Assembly: GCF_014203665.1 (NCBI RefSeq)
Contig: NZ_JACHJN010000009.1
Span: forward strand, 186,001 to 250,000
Reading direction: 5' to 3'
Source of the DNA: Saccharothrix tamanrassetensis
Lineage (GTDB): Bacteria; Actinomycetota; Actinomycetes; Mycobacteriales; Pseudonocardiaceae
DNA length: 64,000 nt
The position numbers and the translations under genes are program-made. Of this stretch, positions 26,767 to 35,184 are shown piece after piece. Each line of letters starts with the position of its first letter. The first letter of the stretch is position 1. The notes beneath the pieces are model-generated. The model made no database searches and was not told where the DNA came from. It worked only from the letters and a program-made list of their open reading frames with translations.

Positions 26767-28662
26767 GTGACCGAGCACAGCTCCAGTGGCGGCATCGACC
26801 CGAGCAAGGTGCTCCAGCGGGTGATCCTGCCCCGCGACGAGGACCCGCTGGACGTCCGCCCGCTGTACCTCGACGAGCCGGACAACGTGCACTCGCACGT
26901 GTCGTCCCGCCGTTCGGTGACCGTACCGGCGTCGGCGAAGGTGTCGTTCGCCTCCTACTTCAACGCGTTCCCGGCCTCCTACTGGAAGCGGTGGACGGTC
27001 GTGGAGGAGGTCGTGCTGCGGCTGCGGGTGCGCGGCGCCGGCCGGCTGGACGTGTACCGCTCGAAGCCCAACGGCGACCCGATCCACCTGGACGGCCGGC
27101 CGATCCGGGCGGCGGAGGACTGGACGGACGTCGAGTTCCGGGTGAGCCTGAAGCCGTTCGAGGACGGCGGCTGGATCTGGTTCGACGTGTTCACCGACGA
27201 CCACACGATGGAGATCGGCGAGGCCGCCTGGACCACCGACCAGGTGATCGCGCCGCAGAAGGTCGCCATCGGCATGACCACCATGCGCCCGGTCGACGCG
27301 GTGATCGCGCTGCGCGCGCTGGGCGAGGACCCGGTCGTGCTGGACGTGGTGCAGAAGGTGTTCGTCGCGGACCAGGGCGCGGTCAAGGTCCGGGACACCG
27401 AGGGCTACGCCGAGGCGGTCCGGCTGCTCGGCGACAAGCTGGAAGTGATCGAGCAGGACAACCTGGGCGGCTCCGGCGGCTTCACCCGCGGCCTGTACGA
27501 GGCGATCGAGCACACCGACGTCGACCAGATCATGCTGATGGACGACGACATCCGGTTGGAGCCGGACGCGGTGCTGCGCTCCAACGCGTTCGCCCGCGCG
27601 GCGGCGCAGCCGGTCATCGTCGGCAGCCACATGCTCAACCTCCAGGCCCGCGCCCGGCTGCACAGCATGGGCGAGGTCGTGGACCTGGCCTCTGGCTACT
27701 GGCGGGCCGCGCCGGGCGCGGTCACCGACCACGACTTCGGCGAGGAGTCGCTGCGCGAGACCGAGGAACTGCACCTGCGCATCAACTCCACCTACAACGG
27801 CTGGTGGATGTGCCTGTTCCCGCGCGAGGTGGTGCAGCGCACCGGCTACCCGCTGCCGCTGTTCATCAAGTGGGACGACGCCGAGTACTCGCTGCGCGCC
27901 CTGGAGAACGGCTACCCCACGGTGTCGCTGCCCGGCTCGGCGGTGTGGCACATGCCGTGGACGGACAAGAACGACGCCACCGACTGGCAGGCCTACTTCC
28001 ACACCCGCAACCGGCTGGTGCTGGCGGCCCTGCACAGCCCGTACGACATTCGCTCGACGCTGCTCAAGCAGGGCCTGAAGCTGTCGCTGCGGCACCTGCT
28101 GTCGATGGAGTACTCCACGGTGGCCGTGCAGCAGAAGGCCATCGAGGACTTCCTCGCGGGCCCGTCCAAGCTGTTCGAGTCGCTGCGCACGGCGCTGCCG
28201 GAGATCCAGGCGCTGCGCAAGACCTACTCGGATGCCCAGGTGCTGCCGTCGGCCCGCGAGTTCCCGCCGCCGACGTTCGACATGGTGCGCGCCGAGTCGA
28301 TGCTGAAGCCGCCGACGAACCCGGCGACGATCGCGGCGGAGGCGGCGAAGGCGCTGGTGCACAACCTGCGCGCGCCGGAGGAGTCCACCACGCGCCGGCC
28401 GCAGATCAACGTGCCCGCCACGAACGCGCGCTGGTTCCTGCTGGGCAACCTGGACTCGGCGACCGTCTCGAACGCGGACGGCAGCGGGGTGGCGTTCCGC
28501 AAGCGCGACCCGAAGGAGTTCAAGCAGCTCATGGCACGGGCGGTGCGCAACTACCGCCGGCTGGGCCAGGAGTGGCCGCGGCTGAAGAAGGTCTACCGGG
28601 ACGCGCTGCCCGAGCTGACCTCGGTGGAGGCGTGGCGCAAGGTCTTCGAGAACTCTGTCTGA
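26767..28662 (+). CDS. glfT2: galactofuranosyltransferase GlfT2
   Basis: The polymerising galactan synthase, which adds alternating beta-1,5 and beta-1,6 galactofuranose units on the decaprenyl-linked acceptor. The 631-residue product follows M. tuberculosis GlfT2 closely: N-terminal beta-barrel (VSFASYFNAFPASYWKRWT), GT-A domain with LGGSGGFTR and the metal-binding LMDDDIRL, catalytic Asp pair in FIKWDDAEYS, and WHMPW with the metal-binding His. I chose GTG 26767 for its GGAGGAAA site and because the family N-terminus starts there; an in-frame start also exists at 26662. It forms a two-gene unit with glf. Confidence 0.96.
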   Translation: MTEHSSSGGIDPSKVLQRVILPRDEDPLDVRPLYLDEPDNVHSHVSSRRSVTVPASAKVSFASYFNAFPASYWKRWTVVEEVVLRLRVRGAGRLDVYRSKPNGDPIHLDGRPIRAAEDWTDVEFRVSLKPFEDGGWIWFDVFTDDHTMEIGEAAWTTDQVIAPQKVAIGMTTMRPVDAVIALRALGEDPVVLDVVQKVFVADQGAVKVRDTEGYAEAVRLLGDKLEVIEQDNLGGSGGFTRGLYEAIEHTDVDQIMLMDDDIRLEPDAVLRSNAFARAAAQPVIVGSHMLNLQARARLHSMGEVVDLASGYWRAAPGAVTDHDFGEESLRETEELHLRINSTYNGWWMCLFPREVVQRTGYPLPLFIKWDDAEYSLRALENGYPTVSLPGSAVWHMPWTDKNDATDWQAYFHTRNRLVLAALHSPYDIRSTLLKQGLKLSLRHLLSMEYSTVAVQQKAIEDFLAGPSKLFESLRTALPEIQALRKTYSDAQVLPSAREFPPPTFDMVRAESMLKPPTNPATIAAEAAKALVHNLRAPEESTTRRPQINVPATNARWFLLGNLDSATVSNADGSGVAFRKRDPKEFKQLMARAVRNYRRLGQEWPRLKKVYRDALPELTSVEAWRKVFENSV

Positions 28663-28683
28663 TTGACCTGCCTTCGGCAGGTC

Positions 28684-28780
28684 GGCGAAGTCGCCTGGAA
28701 GTCGGTGGTTCGAGGCTCATTTCCGCGATCGGAGAGCGTGATCGCGGAAATGAGCCTCGAACCACCGACGCGACTTCGCC
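28684..28780. terminator. large perfect inverted repeat between convergent genes
   Basis: A 30-bp perfect inverted repeat (28701-28730 and 28740-28769, 9-nt loop) is extended by an 11-bp outer match (28684-28694 and 28770-28780). It sits between the 3' ends of glfT2 and the small minus-strand gene at 28783, where a bidirectional terminator is expected. Its length is far above that of ordinary terminators. Confidence 0.7.
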
Positions 28781-28782
28781 CA

Positions 28783-28995
28783 CTATTCGAAGTGCGCGGC
28801 CACGACGTGCGCGAAGTTCACCACGAACTCCTTGCCGTCGGCGGTGCGGATCGACTGGGTGTGGCCGTTGCGGACCACCTGGACCAGGCGTTGCCCGAGG
28901 TCCTCCACGACTTCCCGGTCGACCCGGACCGAAATCGGGTTCGGATTCGCGGCGAGGTGCAGGACGAGGCTGTTCTTACGCGCTTCAGAAGACAT
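28783..28995 (-). CDS. small conserved-looking protein of unknown function
   Basis: A 70-residue protein from ATG 28995, with a composition like a real gene: mixed hydrophobic and charged residues, an EARKNSLVLHLAANPNPISV opening, and a VVRNGHTQSIRTADGKEFVV stretch that could form a small beta-rich fold. The strand and end position are supported by the convergent palindrome right after its stop. It lies upstream of glfT1 on the same strand. I do not recognise the family. Confidence 0.55.
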   Translation of the reverse strand: MSSEARKNSLVLHLAANPNPISVRVDREVVEDLGQRLVQVVRNGHTQSIRTADGKEFVVNFAHVVAAHFE

Positions 28996-29070
28996 GCGCC
29001 CAGCCAACCGCCAACGGGTTGACCAGGCAAGACGGGTTCGCCGGCAGCGATTACGCGCACAGCGGACAGG

Positions 29071-29967
29071 TCACTTGCGGAAGAACTTCTCCCGCTGCCC
29101 CTGCCGCACCAGCTTGACCCATTCCACGAATGCCTTCGGGTCCTTGCGCACCGCGATGAAGTACAGGCCGAACCGGAAGAACTCCAGCAGCCCCAGCTTG
29201 CGCATCCCCGGCTGGGACAGCAGGTAGCCCCGGTTGCGGTAGGTGTAGTACCGCTTGACCGGGTTCTCCGGGTCCTGCGCGTGGAACCGGCCGCCGAGCA
29301 TCGGCTTGAACTCGTCCGAGCCGTCCGGGTGCAGGTAGGCGACCTTCAGCGAGGTGCCGAACGGCAACCCGGTGCGCACCAGCCGGCGGTGGATCTCCAC
29401 CTCGTCGCCCCGGAAGAACAGCCGGTAGTCCGGCACGCCGATCACGTCCACCGTGGACGCCCGGAACAGCGCCCCGTTGAACAGCGACGCGATGCCCGGC
29501 AGGAAGTCCGCGCCCAGGTCGGACGTGCGGCGCTTCCAGGTCAGGCCCCGGCGCAGCGGGAACGCCAGCTTCTCCGGCTGCTCGATGTTGGACACCACCG
29601 GCGAGATGGCGGCCAGCTTCCGCCGCTCCGCCTCGGCCAGCAGCACCTCCAGCACGGTCTCGTCGGCCGGCCGCCCGTCGTCGTCGGCCAGCCACAGCCA
29701 GTCCGCGCCCAGCGACAGGGCGTGCAGCATCCCCAGCGCGAACCCGCCCGCGCCGCCGAGGTTGCGGTGCGAGGCCAGGTACGTCGTGGGGATCGGGCAC
29801 TGCTCGACGAGGTCGTCCACGGGCTGGTCCGGGCCGTTGTCCACGACCACCAGGTGGTCCAGCGCCCTGGTCTGCGAGGCCAGCACCTTCAGCGACTGGG
29901 CCAGCAGCTCGCGCCGGTGGCGGGTCACCACGACCCCCACCACGGACCCCTTCGGCAACGCGTCCAC
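29071..29967 (-). CDS. glfT1: galactofuranosyltransferase GlfT1
   Basis: The initiating galactofuranosyltransferase, which adds the first Galf residues to decaprenyl-PP-GlcNAc-Rha. The 298-residue product has GT2 motifs VVVTRHRRELL, VVVDNGPDQP and ADDDGRP, with RNLGGAGGFALG close to the family loop, and resembles M. tuberculosis Rv3782. GTG start, 3 bp after the stop of the ATP-binding protein gene. It is the last gene in the exporter operon on this strand. Together with glf and glfT2 it completes galactan synthesis in the window. Confidence 0.92.
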   Translation of the reverse strand: MDALPKGSVVGVVVTRHRRELLAQSLKVLASQTRALDHLVVVDNGPDQPVDDLVEQCPIPTTYLASHRNLGGAGGFALGMLHALSLGADWLWLADDDGRPADETVLEVLLAEAERRKLAAISPVVSNIEQPEKLAFPLRRGLTWKRRTSDLGADFLPGIASLFNGALFRASTVDVIGVPDYRLFFRGDEVEIHRRLVRTGLPFGTSLKVAYLHPDGSDEFKPMLGGRFHAQDPENPVKRYYTYRNRGYLLSQPGMRKLGLLEFFRFGLYFIAVRKDPKAFVEWVKLVRQGQREKFFRK

Positions 29968-29970
29968 GGC

Positions 29971-30801
29971 TTACTCGCCACCGTTCCCGCTGAGCACCGG
30001 CGACTGGCCGATCCGGGCCAGCGTGTCCGGGCTGAGGTGCTCGTAGGGGTCGCGGCCCTTGTAGGCCGTCACCACCTCGCGCAGCGAGCCGTGCATCTTG
30101 ACCTGGCCCTCGTCCATCCAGATGGCCGTGTTGCACAGCTCGACCAGCATGTCGTCGGAGTGGTTGGCGAACACCAGGATGCCCGACCGCGCCACCAGGT
30201 CGTTGAGCCGGTCGCGGGCCTTCTCCAGGAACGCCGCGTCGACCGCGCCGATGCCTTCGTCCAGCAGCAGGATCTCCGGGTCGATCGAGGTCACCACGCC
30301 CAGCGCGAGCCGCACCCGCATACCGGTGGAGTAGGTGCGCAGCGGCATCGACAGGTAGTCGCCCAGTTCGGTGAACTCGGCGATGTCGTCGACCCGCTTC
30401 TCCATCTCCTTGCGGCTCATGCCGAGGAACAGGCCCCGGATCATGATGTTCTCGAAGCCGGAGATCTCCGGGTCCATGCCGACGCCGAGGTCGAAGATCG
30501 GCGCCACCTTGCCCTGGATGCGGGAGCTGCCCCGGGTCGGCTCGTAGATGCCGGCGAGCAGTCTGAGCAGCGTGGACTTGCCCGCGCCGTTGTGCCCGAC
30601 CAGGCCCACCCGGTCGCCGTGCCGCAGCGAGATGTTGATGTCGTGCAGCGCTTCGATGATCGGCACCCGGCCTTCCGAGCCGATCTTGCCGCCGACCTTG
30701 CCCAGGGCGAGCTTCTTCAGCGACCTCGACTTGGCGTCGAAGATCGGGAAGTCGACCGAGGCGTTCCAGACGTCGATGCTGACCATTGGTTGCGGCCTCA
30801 C
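29971..30801 (-). CDS. galactan ABC exporter ATP-binding protein (Wzt-like, RfbE)
   Basis: The ATPase of a type that exports lipid-linked polysaccharide, equivalent to M. tuberculosis Rv3781. The 276-residue product has Walker A GHNGAGKST, signature YSTGMRVRLA, Walker B EILLLDEG and the H-loop FANHSDD. The N-terminal FPIFDAKSRSLKK extension is shared with Rv3781. It starts at a GTG directly after the permease stop, so the two are coupled; a downstream ATG (30786) is a possible alternative. It lacks the C-terminal carbohydrate-binding domain of some Wzt proteins. Confidence 0.93.
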   Translation of the reverse strand: MRPQPMVSIDVWNASVDFPIFDAKSRSLKKLALGKVGGKIGSEGRVPIIEALHDINISLRHGDRVGLVGHNGAGKSTLLRLLAGIYEPTRGSSRIQGKVAPIFDLGVGMDPEISGFENIMIRGLFLGMSRKEMEKRVDDIAEFTELGDYLSMPLRTYSTGMRVRLALGVVTSIDPEILLLDEGIGAVDAAFLEKARDRLNDLVARSGILVFANHSDDMLVELCNTAIWMDEGQVKMHGSLREVVTAYKGRDPYEHLSPDTLARIGQSPVLSGNGGE

Positions 30802-31713
30802 TCAGACCCAGTAGGAGACGCGGGCACGGTAGTTGCGCAGCGCCAGGAGCGCCAGCGACCACCCGACGACGGTGAACGCCCCCACGACCACCCAGTGGTG
30901 CCAGTCCTGCTGCTGGCCGAGCAGGGGGGCGCGCACGATCTCCAGGAAGTGGAAGATGGGGTTGAACTCGGCGATCAGGATCTTCCAGCTCGCTTCACCG
31001 TCGGTGAACTTGTTGAGCACACCCACGTGCCACACGATCGGCGTCATGAAGAACACCAGCTGGATGAAGCTGTGGATGACCGGCGGGATGTCCCGGAAGC
31101 GGGTGCTGATGATGCCGAACAGCAGCGCCACCCACACGGCGTTCACCACGAGCAGCACGAACGCGGGGAGGGCGAGCACCACCGTCCACGTGATGCCGGG
31201 GTGCGTGACCGTGTCGCCCTCCATCTTGTAGGGCTCGGTCAGCGCCGGGAAGAACACGATCAGCACGACCACGTAGACCGCGAGGTTGTGGGCGAAGAAC
31301 AGCACCTGCCGCCACACCATGCGCAGCACGTGCACGGTCACCGGCGCGGGGAGGTGCTTGATCAGCCCCTCGTTCGCGATGAACACCTCGGTGCCCTCGG
31401 TCACCACGCCCAGGATGAGGTTCCAGACGATGAACCCGACGGTGACGTACGGGAGGAACGTGCTCAGCTCCTGGCCGAGCAGCTGCGAGTACAGCAGACC
31501 GAGGGCCAGCGCTGTGGTACCCATGGAGATGGTGATCCACAGCGGACCGATCACCGAACGGCGGTAGCGCTGCTTGATGTCCTGCCAGCCGAGGTGGCCC
31601 CAGAGCTCGCGTTGCCGCCACGCGTCGCGGACGTCGCCGAACGCGCGCGCGAATGTGCGCGAGTCGGGTGCCAGGGGAGCGGCTGGTCGGTCGACCGTAC
31701 TCGTGTGTTGCAC
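30802..31713 (-). CDS. galactan ABC exporter permease (Wzm-like, RfbD)
   Basis: The membrane half of the lipid-linked galactan exporter, equivalent to Rv3783. The 303-residue product has six hydrophobic helices, an N-terminal amphipathic stretch (WQDIKQRYRRSVIGPLWI) typical of ABC-2 polysaccharide permeases, and FFMTPIVWHVGVLN in the last third. The GTG at 31713 overlaps a small palindrome (31697-31717) and no clear ribosome site precedes it. Its stop directly precedes the ATPase start. It forms an operon with the ATPase and glfT1. Confidence 0.93.
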   Translation of the reverse strand: MQHTSTVDRPAAPLAPDSRTFARAFGDVRDAWRQRELWGHLGWQDIKQRYRRSVIGPLWITISMGTTALALGLLYSQLLGQELSTFLPYVTVGFIVWNLILGVVTEGTEVFIANEGLIKHLPAPVTVHVLRMVWRQVLFFAHNLAVYVVVLIVFFPALTEPYKMEGDTVTHPGITWTVVLALPAFVLLVVNAVWVALLFGIISTRFRDIPPVIHSFIQLVFFMTPIVWHVGVLNKFTDGEASWKILIAEFNPIFHFLEIVRAPLLGQQQDWHHWVVVGAFTVVGWSLALLALRNYRARVSYWV

Positions 31714-31717
31714 GAGT
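31697..31717. promoter_or_regulatory. palindrome covering the permease start codon
   Basis: TACTCGTG and CACGAGTA, separated by 5 nt, form an 8-bp inverted repeat that includes the GTG start of the exporter permease gene. It could be a repressor site, or an RNA hairpin that limits access to a start without a good Shine-Dalgarno sequence. Confidence 0.45.
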
Positions 31718-31761
31718 ATTGAGACTACCGGCGACAGGTAGGTCCACCTGCCGCCGGGCTG

Positions 31762-32637
31762 TCACGGTGCGATTACCTCGGCAGAAGGGCCCTCGGGCAC
31801 TCCGGTGACCTTCACGATCACCTGTTCGTGGTCGTAGGTGTATCCCTCGTAGCGGAACTCGGTTCCGGTCCGCTCCACGTACTCCGTCCAGGCGCGGTGC
31901 TCGTGCTCGCGCCAGCCGGGGAAGTTGAAGTACTCGTCGAACACGATGACGCTGCCCGGCACCAGCCGGGGCCCGACCAGGTCCAGCACCGTCCTGGTGG
32001 ACGAGTACAGGTCGCAGTCCACGTGCAGGAACGTCACCGGGCCGGGGTGCTCGTCCAGGAAGCCGGGCAGCGACTCGTCGAACCAGCCGACCACCAGCTC
32101 CGCGCCCGGCACGTCCGGCAGGCTGTCGACGCCGAACATGCCGGCCGGGAACCCGCTGCGCCAGTGCTCCGGCAGGCCCTCGAACGAGTCGAAGCCGTAG
32201 ACGTCCCGGCTCTCCCGGGCCGCCGCGATGATCTTCAGCGTGGTCCCGGCGTAGACCCCGAACTCCAGCGCCAGCCCGTCCCGCTCGACCAGGGTGAGCG
32301 CGTGTTCGAGGGTGGCGTGGGGGTGGTCGAAGTGCGGCGCGGAGGTCATCGCGTCGCGGACGAACCGCGCGCTGTCCGTCGCCGCGTCCCGTTCCCCGGC
32401 GAACACGATGTCCCGCCGGGCCCGGATCTCGAACCTCCGGAGGTCCTCGGCCACCCGTTCGGACCGGTGGCGCAGTTCCTCCCGCAGCTCGGCGAGCTCA
32501 CCCCGGAGCTGGTCCAGCTGCGCGGTGTGAGCCTGGTGTAAGGGCGCGACGACTTCCTCGATCGCCCGCATCACCTTGCCGCGCAGCCTGCCGCGGGTCT
32601 CCTGGAGCAATCGGCTGTGGCGCACTCGGTCGAGCAC
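31762..32637 (-). CDS. TylF/MycF-family O-methyltransferase
   Basis: A SAM-dependent sugar O-methyltransferase of 291 residues. The N-terminal region is a helical, charged stretch (HQAHTAQLDQLRGELAELRE) followed by the MycF/TylF core: LEFGVYAGTTLK for SAM binding, VYGFDSFEGLPEHW, and FLHVDCDLYSSTRTV with the metal-binding Asp residues. GTG at 32637 has a GGAGAGGAGAG site. It lies between bpa and the galactan exporter on the same strand. Methylation of a surface sugar is the most likely use, but the family also modifies antibiotics. Confidence 0.88.
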   Translation of the reverse strand: MLDRVRHSRLLQETRGRLRGKVMRAIEEVVAPLHQAHTAQLDQLRGELAELREELRHRSERVAEDLRRFEIRARRDIVFAGERDAATDSARFVRDAMTSAPHFDHPHATLEHALTLVERDGLALEFGVYAGTTLKIIAAARESRDVYGFDSFEGLPEHWRSGFPAGMFGVDSLPDVPGAELVVGWFDESLPGFLDEHPGPVTFLHVDCDLYSSTRTVLDLVGPRLVPGSVIVFDEYFNFPGWREHEHRAWTEYVERTGTEFRYEGYTYDHEQVIVKVTGVPEGPSAEVIAP

Positions 32638-32749
32638 GTGGGCTCTCCTCTCCACCTTCACCGCTGAAGACGCGGACAACACGGTCGGGCAACGGCCGTC
32701 CGCTGTCCAGAGGCCGTTATCCGATCGCCGCGTTTTCTGCAGGTGTTCT

Positions 32750-33280
32750 CTAGAGGTACTGCCCGCCGCGCAGCGGGGGGTGGTCGGTGGACTCACCCGA
32801 GGAACCGGCGGGCAGCGCCCGGCCGCGCATCTGCTCCAGCTGGACGCGGGCGGCCATCTGCTGGGCGAACAGGGCGGTCTGGATGCCGTGGAACAGGCCC
32901 TCCAGCCAGCCGACCAGCTGGGCCTGCGCGATGCGCAGCTCCGCGTCCGACGGCGTGCCCTCCTCGGTGAAGGGCAGCGAGAGCCGCTCCAGCTCGTCCC
33001 GGAGCTCGGGGGCGAGCCCGTCCTCCAGCTCGTCGATGGACCGCTTGTGGATCTCCTTGAGCCGGTTCCGGCTCGCCTCGTCCAGTGGAGCGGCCCGGAC
33101 CTCCTCCAACAACTGCTTGATCATCGTGCCGATGCGCATCACCTTGGCCGGCTGCTCGACCAGGTCGGTGACGTCCGGCCCGTTCGCCTCGTCACCGGCG
33201 GGTACGCGGGCGGCGCCCACCGGCGTCCCGTCCGGCCCGACCACGACAACGTGTCGCTTGTTCTCCGCTGCCTCGCTCAT
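32750..33280 (-). CDS. bpa: bacterial proteasome activator
   Basis: An ATP-independent activator that docks on the 20S proteasome and feeds it unfolded proteins (also called PafE; M. tuberculosis Rv3780). The 176-residue product has the four-helix region (VMRIGTMIKQLLEEVRAAPL through WLEGLFHGIQTALFAQQMAA) and the C-terminal GQYL motif that opens the proteasome gate. ATG 33280 begins the acidic N-terminus. The gene is directly upstream of the methyltransferase and galactan exporter genes, as in mycobacteria, where it precedes rfbE and glfT1. Confidence 0.95.
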   Translation of the reverse strand: MSEAAENKRHVVVVGPDGTPVGAARVPAGDEANGPDVTDLVEQPAKVMRIGTMIKQLLEEVRAAPLDEASRNRLKEIHKRSIDELEDGLAPELRDELERLSLPFTEEGTPSDAELRIAQAQLVGWLEGLFHGIQTALFAQQMAARVQLEQMRGRALPAGSSGESTDHPPLRGGQYL

Positions 33281-33581
33281 ACGTCCATCCTGACGCGATG
33301 GAGCAGCCGCCCGCTCACCGGGTGGCCGCTGTGCTGCCCCGACCGCACTGACCTGGAACCGGACTTGAGCCGAATGGTCCATCCGGCTGATGTCGGGCCC
33401 GGTCAGCGCCGCTTCCTGTCGTACCCACCTGGAAGGATTGAAACCGGGGGCTGCTCAGCGCGGGGCGCGTGATTGCTCGGCGCGGGACACCGGGAACGCC
33501 CGAATCGCACCCGATCGCCTCGAACCGCGCAAGCTTCGTCGATTTCGCGAGCGGCACCTGTCTCGCGGGGGCGCTGCCGAC

Positions 33582-33797
33582 CTCGCGAGCACCGCCCACT
33601 CCCGAGCACCGCCTACTCCCGAGCACCGCCCACTCCCGAGCATCGTCCGAGCCGAGCGCTGCCCAAGTCGAGCACTGCCGACTCCCGAGCGCTGCTCAAG
33701 CCCGAGCGCCGGCCAAGCCGAGCATCGTCCAAACTCGAGCGCTGCCCAAGCCCGAGCACCGTCCGAGCCGAGCGCTGCCCAAGTCGAGCACTGACCA
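33582..33797 (+). repeat. tandem 16-17-bp degenerate repeat array
   Basis: About 13 copies of a unit close to CCGAGCRYYGYCCAA (16-17 bp with slight length changes) run through this intergenic block. The repeats keep the GAGC core every 16-17 bp. The reading frame stays open in several frames because of the bias, but codon pattern and peptide repeats do not suggest a protein. The rest of the gap (33281-33973) holds nothing I can support apart from the upstream region of the next gene. Confidence 0.8.
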
Positions 33798-33973
33798 TGC
33801 CCCACACTGCCGACCTCCGGAGCACCGCTGAAGCGCGCGAGCGGCACCCGAACGGCGTAGGCGGGGCGAACTGCGCAAATGCCACTCCGGGCCCCGTGCG
33901 CCTGGTCACGCTTCGGTCGCTACCCCTGGCCCCTGCTGTCGCACGCCCCGGCGTCCTCCGTACGGTGTGCGGC

Positions 33974-35173
33974 ATGGCGTTCGACGTCGCCCGGGTCCGT
34001 GGGCTGTTCCCCGCGCTCGGCGACGGCTGGGTTCATCTGGACGCGCCGGCGGGGATGCAGGTCCCCGAACAGGTGGCCACGGCCGTCTCCACCGCGCTGC
34101 GCGCACCGGTCTCCGGACCAGGTGGCATCTTCCCGGCCTCGCAACGTGCCGAGGCCATCGTCGACGCGGCCCGGCGTGCGGTCGCGGACCTCCTCGGGGC
34201 CGACCCGGCGGGGGTCGTGCTGGGCCCGAGTTCGGCGGTCCTGCTGCAACGGCTGGCCGACGCGATGTCCGAGGGCTGGTTCCTCGGTGACGAGGTCGTG
34301 GTGTCCCGGCTGGACCACCCGTCGAACATCGCGCCCTGGCAACGCGCCGCCCAGCGCACCGGCAGCGTGGTTCGGTGGGCCGAAGTCGACATCGAGACGT
34401 GCGAACTGCCCGCCTGGCAGTACGACGAGCTGGTGACGGACCGGTGCAAGCTGGTCGCGGTCACCGCCGCGTCCGGCTCGGTGGGCTCCCGCCCGGACCT
34501 CGCCAAGATCGCCCGGGCCGCCCGCCGCACGGGCGCCCTGGTCGTCGTGGACGCCTCCTCCGCCGCCCCGTTCGTGCCGCTGGACATCGCCTCGATGGAC
34601 GCCGACGTGGTCGCTGTCTCGGCGAACGCGTGGGGCGGACCCCCGGTGGGCGCGCTGGTGTTCCGCGACCCGTCCCGCCTGGACCTGCTGCCGTCGGTCG
34701 CCGTCGAGCCCGGCGCGCGCGGCCCGGAACGCCTCGAACTCGGCCCTCACGCCTACCCGCTGCTGGCCGGCCTGGTCGCGTCCGTGGAGTACCTGGCGGG
34801 CCTGGACGACGCCTCCGCGGGCCCGCGCCGCGAGCGCCTGCTGACGTCCTTGGGGTCGGTGAAGGCGTACCAGGCGGGACTTCTGGCTAATCTGATCAAC
34901 GAACTGCGATCGCTCCGTCACGTCATGGTGATCGGTGACGCCATGCGGCGGGTTCCCGCGCTGGCGTTCACGGTGGCCGGCGTGAAGGCGACCGACGGTG
35001 TCGAGCACCTGTCCGAACGGGGCGTGTGCGCGTTCGCCGACTCGGGCCAGCACGGCGTGTTCTCGGTGCTGGGGGTGGGCGAGGTCGGCGGAGCGATCCG
35101 GGTGGGCCTGGCGCACTACACGAACGCGGTCGAAGTGGACGAACTCGTGCGGGCGGTCGCCGAGCTGGGGTAG
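33974..35173 (+). CDS. class V aminotransferase/cysteine-desulfurase-like protein lacking the PLP lysine
   Basis: A 399-residue protein with the class V fold: an N-terminal HLDAPAGMQVPEQV segment, VVVSRLDHPSNIAPW as the phosphate-side loop, and VVDASSAAPF where the pyridine-binding Asp sits. The place where the Schiff-base lysine normally follows His (SGHKxYGP) reads SANAWGGP: N218 and A219 replace His and Lys. It is close in gene order to M. tuberculosis Rv3778c. ATG at 33974 begins the family region; upstream sequence in the same frame is repeat-derived. Unless another lysine serves, it may not be a PLP enzyme. Confidence 0.8.
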   Translation: MAFDVARVRGLFPALGDGWVHLDAPAGMQVPEQVATAVSTALRAPVSGPGGIFPASQRAEAIVDAARRAVADLLGADPAGVVLGPSSAVLLQRLADAMSEGWFLGDEVVVSRLDHPSNIAPWQRAAQRTGSVVRWAEVDIETCELPAWQYDELVTDRCKLVAVTAASGSVGSRPDLAKIARAARRTGALVVVDASSAAPFVPLDIASMDADVVAVSANAWGGPPVGALVFRDPSRLDLLPSVAVEPGARGPERLELGPHAYPLLAGLVASVEYLAGLDDASAGPRRERLLTSLGSVKAYQAGLLANLINELRSLRHVMVIGDAMRRVPALAFTVAGVKATDGVEHLSERGVCAFADSGQHGVFSVLGVGEVGGAIRVGLAHYTNAVEVDELVRAVAELG

Positions 35174-35184
35174 CCGGAGGTGTG

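Noticed and set aside
33582-33797. CRISPR array
   Set aside because: The repeats are contiguous with no spacers, degenerate and only 16-17 bp long, and there are no cas genes.
33473-33973. Upstream extension of the class V gene in the same frame
   Set aside because: The extra sequence is the tandem-repeat array; family similarity begins at ATG 33974.
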